Source of the DNA: Fimadaptatus sp963928645
GTDB lineage: Bacteria; Bacillota; Clostridia; Christensenellales; Aristaeellaceae
NCBI GenBank assembly: GCA_963928645.1
Contig: CAWVGT010000308.1
Span: forward strand, 1-8,955
DNA: 8,955 bases
Direction: 5' to 3'
Made by a program: the position numbers and the translations under genes. Below the pieces are notes generated by a model. The model did no database searches, was not told where the DNA came from, and worked only from the letters and a program-made list of their open reading frames with translations. Positions within the stretch are counted from its first letter, which is position 1; each line of letters opens with the position of its first letter. This document shows, one piece after another, positions 1 through 6,090 of the stretch.

Positions 1-95
1 AGAATCTGCTCCTGCTCGGACGCTTCTATGCCAATGGAGGCAAGAGCCTGTCTTGTGCCGCAGTCCGGACAGATCAGCGTCTTGTTAGCCTTGCA
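1..95 (-). CDS. Partial small CPDC zinc-knuckle protein, C-terminal part, likely 5'-truncated
   Basis: The minus strand from about 95 down to the window edge reads CKANKTLICPDCGTRQALAS, followed by an acidic EQEQIL stretch. From memory this matches the second half of a small (about 60-70 residue) protein common in clostridial genomes and mobile elements, whose core is an N-terminal CxxC, a 'SRxDNKT' segment, ICPDCGTREAL and an EEQEKIL helix. Only the second Cys pair (CPDC) is seen. The usual first CxxC should lie just upstream, but that DNA (99 onward) is the ~46-bp repeat array; its in-frame translation stays open but has no CxxC and no convincing start. I infer that the 5' end was replaced or eroded by the repeats. 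The stop lies outside the window. The function of the family is unknown to me; zinc binding is inferred from the cysteines. It could also be an intact gene with an unusual N-terminus. Confidence 0.5.
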
Positions 96-98
96 TCG

Positions 99-388
99 GC
101 GCAGCAGCGCGACAAAGCGATAACACAACCCGCGCAGCCCCTGACGATACAGCAGCAAAGTAATGCAGCCTCGTGCAGCCCCAGTGGCCCAAAAGTCAGG
201 CAATGCGTTAACGCGCCCCGCGCAACCCCGCGTCTGCGCAGCAACGCGACAAAGCGATAGCACAACCCGCGCAACCCCTGACGACACAGCAGCGAGGCAA
301 TGCGATAACGCAACCCCGCACAGCCCCGCGCCGGCGCAGCATCAAGGCAATGCAATAACATAACCTCGCGCCCCCGCGTCGGCGCGCC
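99..388. repeat. Degenerate ~46-bp tandem repeat array (about six units)
   Basis: Units begin near 111, 156, 199, 246, 293 and 342, with spacing of 43-49 bp. They share a pattern of CAATGCGATAACGCAACCC followed by CGCGCAGCCCCGCG and GCGCAGCA. A longer period is also visible: 99-156 and 236-293 are 58-bp copies with about four mismatches, 137 bp apart, so three ~46-bp units form one higher-order repeat. Unit length is not a constant multiple of three, so the long open frames across it look fortuitous. The array abuts the truncated CPDC gene on its left and a terminator-like hairpin on its right. I see no gene in the stretch. Confidence 0.75.
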
Positions 389-400
389 AGGACAAACGGA

Positions 401-430
401 ACCGCCGCCCGGGGGGAGCCGGGCGGCGGT
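401..430 (-). terminator. Rho-independent terminator-like hairpin downstream of htrA
   Basis: ACCGCCGCCCGG (401-412) and CCGGGCGGCGGT (419-430) form a perfect 12-bp stem around a 6-nt loop. Read on the minus strand the stem is followed by TTCCGTTTGTCC, a short and interrupted T-tract. Read on the plus strand it is followed by CTTAAT, so it may act in both directions. It lies about 180 nt beyond the htrA stop. The stretch between (431-611) has no gene I can recognise. It holds an AT-rich island at 488-512 and a 14-nt GC palindrome at 558-571. Confidence 0.65.
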
Positions 431-611
431 CTTAATAGGAGGGGCAGTTTTTCGGTTGCTCTGATTGCTCTGGTTGCCTTTGCACTGGGGTTTATATATC
501 TTAAAAACCATGCCGGACGCCGTGCGCCCGCGGTTGGTTGGCGCTCAGGCGCGGAGTGCGGGCCGGCCCGCTTGCCGGATCGACCCGCGCGCCTGTGTCG
601 GAAGCTGTGGC

Positions 612-1886
612 TCAGTCGGCCGAGCTGGCGGTCGCGCTGGACAGTATCTCAAGCGTCACGTCCATCGTGATCTCCTCGTAGGTCAGCCGCGAGGACGAGC
701 CGTAGCCGCCGTAGTAGTTGGAGCCGGAGTTAGTCGAGTAGATGTTGTAGCCCAGCGAGTTGAGCAGCGCCAGCAGCGTGTTGGTGTTGTCGTAGCGCAG
801 CACCGTGACCGATACCGTGTCGCCCTCCTGGCAGGTATCCAGCAGCGCGGTCAGGTCGTTGAGCGAGGTTATGCGCACGCCGTTGACCTCGGTTATGAAG
901 TCGAGCGCCTTTATGCCGGCCTGGTCGGCGGGGCCGCCCTCGGTGACTTCGGTTATGACTACGCTCGCCGGCGGATAGCTGTCGATGGGCTCATCGGGGC
1001 CCGAGAACGTGCCGCAGGTTATGCCCAGCGCCGGACGCCGAACCTCGCCGTACTCGATTATCTGCTCGGCCAGCGGCATGATGGTGTCTATCGGTATCGC
1101 AAAGCCCAGGCCCTCATAGGTAGTGTACGAGTAGGAGCTGCCGGTGTACTTGAGCGTGTTTATGCCGACCAGCTGGCCCCTGGTGTTGAGCAGCGCGCCG
1201 CCCGAGTTGCCGGGGTTGATCGCGGCGTCGTGCTGTATCGTCTTGACGGTGCGGGTGAACGCGTTGTCCAGGTCGCGCTCCAGCGCGGAAACTATGCCCT
1301 GGGTCACGGTGTTGGCGAACTCGCTGCCGCCCGGGTTGCCTATCGCTATCACGGTCTCGCCGACCTTGAGATCGGAGGAGGAGCCTATCTCTATCGCCTT
1401 GAGCGTCTGGCCCTCGACCTTGAGCACGGCTATGTCGGTGCCTGAGTCGGTGCCGACCAGCGTAGCCTCCACCTTATCGCCGCTGGGCAGCAGCACCTCG
1501 TAGTATGAGCCGTCCTCGACGACGTGGTTGTTGGTCAGTATGTAGCCCTCGTCGGATATCACGACGCCCGAACCCTCGCCGATCTCCTCCTGAACCAGCT
1601 CGCGCGACATGTTGTCCCACGCCTGGGAGTAGGTTATCACGCCCACGACCGAGTCGGCGCACTTTTCGTACACCGCGACGGCGGGGCTTCCGGAGTAGTC
1701 GACGTTGGATATGGTCTCCTCCGCGACGTCGGTCTGAGTGGTCTCGGCCTCAGCCAGCGCGCTGGTGCGGGTCGAGTATGCGCCTATGCCGCTGCCCACC
1801 ATTGTAAACACTGCGGCCACTGCTATGAGACTGATAATGCGGTTGAGCTTGGAGCTCTTTTTTTCTTCGCTATTCATGTGCTTCAT
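612..1886 (-). CDS. htrA: HtrA/DegP-like membrane-anchored serine protease with PDZ domain
   Basis: A 424-residue trypsin-like protease of the HtrA family, which degrades misfolded proteins at the cell surface. The N-terminus is short and charged, then a hydrophobic anchor spans about residues 16-36, so the catalytic part should lie outside the membrane. The catalytic triad is complete: His121 (TNNHVV), Asp151 (TDIAVLKV) and Ser228 in GNSGG. One PDZ domain follows from about 285, with a carboxylate-binding ALGI motif. Its last strand (EITMDVTLEIL, 405-415) is separated from the rest by a Tyr/Ser/Gly/Asn-rich stretch at about 366-400, longer than usual. The start is ATG 1884-1886 because AGGAGGT (minus strand, 1894-1900) lies 7 nt upstream; longer frames reaching 2195 run through the promoter and repeats. 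It is a single-gene unit, divergent from the GH32 gene. The family call is firm; the symbol is by family only. Confidence 0.95.
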   Translation of the reverse strand: MKHMNSEEKKSSKLNRIISLIAVAAVFTMVGSGIGAYSTRTSALAEAETTQTDVAEETISNVDYSGSPAVAVYEKCADSVVGVITYSQAWDNMSRELVQEEIGEGSGVVISDEGYILTNNHVVEDGSYYEVLLPSGDKVEATLVGTDSGTDIAVLKVEGQTLKAIEIGSSSDLKVGETVIAIGNPGGSEFANTVTQGIVSALERDLDNAFTRTVKTIQHDAAINPGNSGGALLNTRGQLVGINTLKYTGSSYSYTTYEGLGFAIPIDTIMPLAEQIIEYGEVRRPALGITCGTFSGPDEPIDSYPPASVVITEVTEGGPADQAGIKALDFITEVNGVRITSLNDLTALLDTCQEGDTVSVTVLRYDNTNTLLALLNSLGYNIYSTNSGSNYYGGYGSSSRLTYEEITMDVTLEILSSATASSAD

Positions 1887-1910
1887 GTTCAGCACCTCCT
1901 GACAGTTGTT

Positions 1911-1919
1911 AGTATACCA
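1911..1919 (-). promoter_or_regulatory. Extended -10 promoter of htrA
   Basis: On the minus strand the sequence TGGTATACT carries a TGn extension plus a near-consensus -10 hexamer (TATACT, 1911-1916). No good -35 hexamer sits 16-18 bp upstream, as expected for an extended -10 promoter. Transcription would start near 1904, leaving a leader of about 18 nt that contains the AGGAGGT ribosome site. Confidence 0.55.
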
Positions 1920-1920
1920 G

Positions 1921-1936
1921 CTATTTTGCGAAATAG
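1921..1936. promoter_or_regulatory. Perfect palindrome just upstream of the htrA -10, possible operator
   Basis: CTATTTTGCGAAATAG is a perfect inverted repeat with 6-bp arms and a 4-nt centre. It sits 1 bp beyond the extended -10 element, in the region RNA polymerase must contact. A stress-responsive regulator could bind here, but I recognise no known operator consensus. It could be chance in a locally AT-rich stretch. Confidence 0.35.
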
Positions 1937-2033
1937 TATGAACGAACAATGAACGCGAAAGGAATTGTTTTAAAACGGAATATGGCAGAAATATGGTAAT
2001 ACAAACGCGGACGCTGCGGCGGGGCCGGTGGGC

Positions 2034-2610
2034 GCGCGGGACAGAGCGGAGCGCGGCCAATTGGGCGTGGGCTATGGCGCACGCCGCGTGCGGAAAAGGC
2101 GGGGCGGCCGGGAGGGGCTTTATATGTGGCTTTGCCGCATATCGGGCGGTTTGCGGCGGTTGGATGCCGGGTGTATTTCGTGGTAGGCGGCGCAAATCGG
2201 GTAGTGCGCTTGTCGCGCGTGGAAAACGCGTTGCGGTTGGGCGATGCTTGATGCGCGGGTGCGTTGCGTACCGGGTGGTCTGCGGGAGTCAGACGTCCGC
2301 CATCTTTCGTAACGAGCGGCGCGAACTGGATTATGGTGCACGCTGTGCACGGAAAACGCGTTGCGGCCGGGCGATGCTTGACGCGCGGGTGCGTTGCGTA
2401 CCGGGTGGTCTGCGGGAGTTGGACGTCTGCCGCATTTTGTGATGAGCTGCGCAAACTGGATTATGGTGCATACCGCGCATGGAAAACGCGTTGCGCCCGG
2501 GCCATAATTGACGCGCATTTGTGCCGCATACCGGCCAGCTCGCGGCGGTCAGGAGTCCGCCGCCTTTCGTGACAGACAGCACAAATCGTTCCACATTGAA
2601 CGCCGCACAA
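2034..2610. repeat. 130-bp tandem repeat array between htrA and the GH32 gene
   Basis: The marker GGAAAACGCGTTGCG occurs at 2221, 2351 and 2481, exactly 130 bp apart. A diverged copy starts with GGAAAAGGCGG at 2092 (129 bp earlier), and a partial copy lies upstream from about 2034. The 2221 and 2351 copies differ at about 19 of 130 positions by my hand count, nearly all transitions; the outer copies are more diverged. Each unit ends in a small dyad such as GTGCACGCTGTGCAC (2336-2350). Because 130 is not a multiple of three, each unit changes reading frame, so the overlapping open frames on both strands are not genes. The flanks (1937-2033 and 2611-2740) show no gene. Confidence 0.9.
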
Positions 2611-2743
2611 TGATAACGCGCACAAGCTAAGCGCTGCCCATTGCGCGTATGCACCCGGCGACGCGCGTGCCACACCCCGCCGTCGCACGCGCGCCGCCGC
2701 AGCCCAAAATGGCGCTGTATGTGCATAATATATAAAAATGCTA

Positions 2744-2772
2744 TTGACACGCGCCGCGCCGCGCACTATATT
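2744..2772 (+). promoter_or_regulatory. Sigma-A-type promoter of the GH32 gene
   Basis: A consensus -35 TTGACA (2744-2749) and a -10 TATATT (2767-2772) are separated by exactly 17 bp made almost only of G and C. An AT-rich block at 2724-2739 lies directly upstream and could act as an UP element. Transcription would begin near 2779, giving a leader of about 88 nt that is very GC-rich and able to fold. No catabolite-response (cre) match was found. Confidence 0.8.
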
Positions 2773-2866
2773 GTCATTAGAAGCACGCGGGCCGGCGCGC
2801 GGCGGCGCAGGCGCGACCGACTGCGGCGGCGCCCGCGGCCAACAGTCAGCAAAGGAGCGCGCGAAC

Positions 2867-4327
2867 ATGTCCGAATCAATCATGAAGGCGGAGCGGTTCA
2901 TTGCCGAGAACCGCGGCCGCGTCAACCCGATGTACCGGCCGGCGTACCACTGCGCGCCGCCGGTGGGCTGGATAAACGATCCCAACGGCTTTGCGTACTG
3001 GCGGGGCCAGTACCACCTGTTCTGCCAGTACTACCCGTACAAGCCGGTGTGGGGGCCGATGCACTGGGGGCACTGGGTCAGCCGCGATCTGGTGCACTGG
3101 GAGTGGGTCGGCGTGGCGCTGGCGCCCGACAGCCCGTTCGACGATAAGGGCTGCTTCTCGGGTACGGCGGTCGCCGACGGCGACAGGCTGCTGCTCATGT
3201 ACACCGGCGTGCACGCCGATGCCGACGGCCGCGTGATACAGGAGCAGTGCATAGCGTCCACGACCGACGGCGTGCACTTTGACAAGTGGGCCTGCAACCC
3301 GGTGATAGGCGCGCGCGAGCTGCCCGCGGACGGCTCGGCGGTCGACTTCCGCGACCCGCGGCTGATAAGGACGCCCGACGGCTGGCGCGCGATAGTGGCC
3401 AACCGCGGCGCGCGCAACGGCCGTCAGCTCAGCTTTTCGAGCGCGAACCTGGTCGACTGGAAGTGCGACGGCATTTTCCTGGAGGGCATAGGCGACATGC
3501 CCGAGTGCCCGGACTACTTCGAGCTGGGCGACAGGCAGGTGCTGCTCAGCTGCGCGATCAACATGCCGCCGGACGGGCTCAGGTTCCCGAGCACTCAGCC
3601 CGCGGTGTGGGTGCTGGGCCATGAGCGCGATGGGCGCCTGCTGCCCGAGGCGCTGGAGGCCGCCGACAACGGCGCCGAGTTCTACGCGCCGCAGACCGTG
3701 CGCACGCCCGACGGCCGGCGCGTGATGCTGGGCTGGATGCACATGTGGGAGCACGAGTCGCCCACGCAGTACCTGGGCCACGGCTGGTGCGGCATGTACA
3801 CGGTGCCGCGCGAGCTGACGGTGCAGGGCGGGCGCGTGTACCAGCAGCCGGCGGCGGAGCTCAGGGCGCTGCGCGGGGCCAAGTTCGGCGCGGCCGACGT
3901 ACAGGTGCGCGGCGAGACGGCGATACCCGGGCTGGAGGGCCGGCACTACGAGCTGGACATGACGCTGGAGCCCGACGCGGGCGAGGTGGCCCGGGTAAGG
4001 CTGATGCAGACCGAGGGCGAGTACTTCGAGATAAGCTACGACCCGGCGACGCGCATACTGACCTGCGACCGGGCGCGCGGCGGCTACACGATGGGCGCGG
4101 ACGGCGGCGCGGAGGCCAAGCCGTATTCGCAGGCGGTAGTGCCGGGCGGCGCGCGGCAGCTGCGGCTGCAGGTGTTCGTGGACGCGTGCTCGGTGGAGGT
4201 GTTCGTCGACGGCGGCGCGGTGGTGATCTCGATGCTGAACTACCCCAAGGGCGCGGCGCGCGGCATCAGCTTCGCGGGCAACTTCACATTGATCGATCTG
4301 AGCAAGTGGGAACTGGCCGACGCGTGA
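2867..4327 (+). CDS. Glycoside hydrolase family 32, cytoplasmic sucrose(-6-phosphate)/fructan hydrolase
   Basis: A 486-residue GH32 enzyme that cleaves beta-fructosides such as sucrose, sucrose-6-phosphate or short fructans. All hallmark motifs are present in order: WINDPNG at 35-41 with the nucleophile Asp38; FSGT at 97-100; RDP at 162-164, the transition-state-stabilising Asp; and EC at 213-214 with Glu213 as acid/base. EFYAPQT follows at 271-277. The C-terminal beta-sandwich contains VDACSVEVFVDGG. There is no signal peptide, so the substrate must be imported. Length fits the sucrose-6-phosphate hydrolase (ScrB/SacA) group, but no PTS, ABC transporter, fructokinase or LacI regulator is adjacent, so the exact substrate is open. 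The start at 2867 is chosen because AAAGGAG (2851-2857) lies 9 nt upstream; the longer frame from 2738 would include the promoter. ATA is the preferred Ile codon. Confidence 0.95.
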   Translation: MSESIMKAERFIAENRGRVNPMYRPAYHCAPPVGWINDPNGFAYWRGQYHLFCQYYPYKPVWGPMHWGHWVSRDLVHWEWVGVALAPDSPFDDKGCFSGTAVADGDRLLLMYTGVHADADGRVIQEQCIASTTDGVHFDKWACNPVIGARELPADGSAVDFRDPRLIRTPDGWRAIVANRGARNGRQLSFSSANLVDWKCDGIFLEGIGDMPECPDYFELGDRQVLLSCAINMPPDGLRFPSTQPAVWVLGHERDGRLLPEALEAADNGAEFYAPQTVRTPDGRRVMLGWMHMWEHESPTQYLGHGWCGMYTVPRELTVQGGRVYQQPAAELRALRGAKFGAADVQVRGETAIPGLEGRHYELDMTLEPDAGEVARVRLMQTEGEYFEISYDPATRILTCDRARGGYTMGADGGAEAKPYSQAVVPGGARQLRLQVFVDACSVEVFVDGGAVVISMLNYPKGAARGISFAGNFTLIDLSKWELADA

Positions 4328-4340
4328 GCGCGGCCGGAGT

Positions 4341-4372
4341 GCGCTGCGGGATGCACCGTCCCGCAGCGCTTT
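4341..4372 (+). terminator. Hairpin terminator of the GH32 gene
   Basis: GCGCTGCGGGA (4341-4351) and TCCCGCAGCGC (4359-4369) make a perfect 11-bp stem with a 7-nt loop, followed by only TTT. It starts 13 nt after the GH32 stop. The stem is strong; the T-tract is short, which is common in GC-rich genomes. Confidence 0.75.
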
Positions 4373-4495
4373 GCGTGGGGCGGGCGCTGGGCGCCGAGGC
4401 GAGCGCGGCGGCTCGGGCGCGCGTCGGCGGGACATAATATCCGAATGCAGGCGCGGGCGAGGCGCATATCGAGCTGCGGAAGGGGTGGGGACACA

Positions 4496-4840
4496 ATGGC
4501 GGCAATGACCATGGACGAATACGCCGGCAGCCTGAGCGCCGCCGGGCAGAGGTATGTACGAGACTAAGCGGACTTCATGGCGGCGACCTGTCCGCAGCTG
4601 CGCGCCCGGATGGGCTACGGCATGCCGATGTGGCTGGCCGGCGCGCGGATGCGGGAGGGCTATGCGGCGATATCGGCGGCGACGCGGCACTTCTCGATAC
4701 ACTTCGACAGCGAGGCCATAGTGCGCGAGCTGAGCCGGGCGCTGCCCGCGTGCGGGGCCGGCAAGCGCTGCATCAATATTAGGTACGGCGACGACGCGTC
4801 ATATGCGGCGGTGAAAGCGGCGGTTGCGGCGCGGTTTCCG
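4496..4840 (+). pseudogene. DUF1801 (YdhG/Fra-like iron chaperone family) gene with in-frame stop
   Basis: Translation from ATG 4496 gives MAAMTMDEYAGSLSAAGQRY, then VRD and an in-frame TAA (4565-4567). The same frame then continues ADFMAATCPQLRARMGYGMP and further. Features I know from DUF1801 proteins (YjbR/CyaY-like fold, which includes B. subtilis YdhG/Fra) lie on both sides of the stop: MDEY at the start, then GYGMPMW, GYAAISAA, HFSIHF, LP, and GKRCINIRYGDDASY. The TAA replaces one residue of a normally continuous helix, so a single substitution (for example from CAA, GAA or AAA) explains it. The C-terminal end is also abnormal: after about VKAAVAARF the frame has no stop and runs through GC-rich DNA into the repeat array until TGA at 5164. 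A possible ribosome site GGAAGGGG lies at 4478-4485. Re-initiation at ATG 4577 would lack a ribosome site and drop the first helix. Most likely a decayed gene; sequencing error or stop read-through are less likely. Confidence 0.72.
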
Positions 4841-4991
4841 GGGCGAGCGGGCGGCGAGGTGACGGTCGGTTCGGCGCGCGGGCGGCGGATGGGAGCGGGC
4901 GGACGCGGCGCGCTGGTGCGGATGCCGGTGCGCTGCGCGCCGGGGATTTCTGAGGCGCGCGGCTTTTGCGGCCGTGGCACTGTGCTTCGGG

Positions 4992-5937
4992 CCCGGCTGG
5001 TGCAGGTGGCCTTGATGACGCTTGCTTTGTCACGCGTCGGGGCGAGCCTGTGCGGTTGCTCTGATTGCCAATCCGTTGCGGCATGTCTGTCCCAGCTAGT
5101 GCAGGCCACATTGAACGCACTTGCTGCCGCCATGCGTCGGGCAAAACCTGTGTGGTCGCCCTGACTGTCAATCCATCGCAGTATATCTGTCCCAGTGCAG
5201 GCCGCATTGACGGCACTTGCTGTTGTCACGCGCTGGCCAAGACTATGCGGCAACCTTGACTATCAATCCATCGCAGTATGTCGGCACCAGCCGGTGCAGG
5301 CCACATTGACGGCACTTGTTGCCGCCATGCGTCGGGACAAACCTGTGTGGTCGCCCTGACTGTCAATCCATCGCAGCATGTCCGTCCCAGTGCAGGCCGC
5401 ATTGACGGCACTTGCTATTGTCACGTGCTGGCCAAGACTATGCGGCAACCTTGACTGTCAATCCATCGCAGCATATCCGTCCCAGTGCAGGCCGCATTGA
5501 CGGCGCATGTTTTCGTTATGCGTCAGGCCAAGCCTGTTTAGCCGCCATGACTGCCAAACCGTCGCTGCGCTTCTGCCCCAGCCAGTGGAGGTGGCCATAA
5601 CTGCCAATCCGTCGCAGCATGTCAGCCCAAACCGGTGGTCATAATGCTGGCACTTGACGTCATCATGCGTCGGGACAAAACCTGTGCAGCCGCCCTGACT
5701 GTCAATCCATCGCAGCATGTCCGTCCCAGTGCAGGCGGCATTGACAGCACTATCTTTCACTATGCGTCAGGCCAAGCCTGTTTAGCCGCCATGACTGCCA
5801 AACCGTCGCTGCGCTTCTGCCCCAGCCAGTGGAGGTGGCCATGACTGCCAATCCGTCGCAGCATGTCTGCCCCAGCCAGCGCATGTAGCCTTGACAGCCC
5901 TGGCAGTCGCCACACGTCTAACCTGCTGCCGCATGCC
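4992..5937. repeat. ~97-bp tandem repeat array with higher-order structure (about ten units)
   Basis: The core word TGACTGTCAATCCATCGCAG and its variants recur at 5061, 5161, 5256, 5356, 5451, 5547, 5597, 5695, 5791 and 5841, with spacings of 100, 95, 100, 95, 96, 50, 98, 96 and 50 bp. Each full unit continues with GTGCAGGCCGCATTGACGGC and then ATGCGTCGGGACAAACCTG. Two higher-order patterns show: an alternating 100+95-bp dimer (195 bp, two copies in 5061-5450) and a 96+50+98-bp composite (244 bp) starting at 5451 and again at 5695. Within the composite, 5517-5598 and 5761-5842 are identical over 82 bp. A partial unit opens the array near 4992 and a degenerate one closes it near 5937. Unit lengths are not multiples of three, so minus-strand frames such as LRWIDSQG are not protein repeats. 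The stretch 4841-4991 holds nothing recognisable. Confidence 0.9.
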
Positions 5938-6005
5938 GCCTTGACCGCCCTGGCGGGCCGCGCGGCGTCGGGCCCTGCCGGCATGGCGCGCACTGATGCC
6001 CCCGC

Positions 6006-6033
6006 CGCGCAAATACCCCGATTTCTTTGCGCG
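6006..6033. other. Inverted repeat upstream of the dnaD-like promoter
   Basis: CGCGCAAA (6006-6013) and TTTGCGCG (6026-6033) form an 8-bp stem with a 12-nt loop. It lies about 30 bp upstream of the -10 element of the replication operon. It has no T-tract in either direction, so it is not a typical terminator; it could be a regulator site or chance. Confidence 0.3.
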
Positions 6034-6060
6034 CGGATGCTATCGGCAATGCGCCAAAGG

Positions 6061-6069
6061 TGGTATAAT
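6061..6069 (+). promoter_or_regulatory. Extended -10 promoter of the dnaD-dnaI-like operon
   Basis: TGGTATAAT combines a TGn extension with a perfect -10 hexamer (6064-6069). The bases 16-18 bp upstream (near 6040-6046) do not resemble a -35 box. Transcription would start near 6076, leaving a leader of about 15 nt that contains the AAGGAAG ribosome site at 6081-6087. Confidence 0.65.
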
Positions 6070-6090
6070 GCCGCGTAGCAAAGGAAGTGG

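Noticed and set aside
488..512. Promoter or small RNA in the AT-rich island downstream of htrA
   Set aside because: No -35/-10 pair with acceptable spacing on either strand and only a weak hairpin.
465..1445. 326-codon plus-strand frame over htrA
   Set aside because: Antisense shadow of the protease; low-complexity Arg/Val/Ala/Gly translation.
1887..2195. Longer N-terminus of the protease (start at 2195)
   Set aside because: It runs through the promoter and repeat DNA, while AGGAGGT sits correctly before ATG 1886.
2876..4702. 608-codon open frame antisense to the GH32 gene
   Set aside because: It mirrors a well-supported gene in GC-rich DNA; its translation is Arg/Ala/His-rich with no domain or ribosome site.
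4660..5760. Repeat protein encoded by minus-strand frames (LRWIDSQG-like words)
   Set aside because: Units of 95, 96, 98 and 100 bp change the frame, so no continuous repeat protein exists.
5061..5860. CRISPR array (conserved ~33-bp core separated by ~65 bp)
   Set aside because: The sequences between cores are themselves repeated from unit to unit, core copies vary, spacing changes (50-100 bp) and no cas gene is present.
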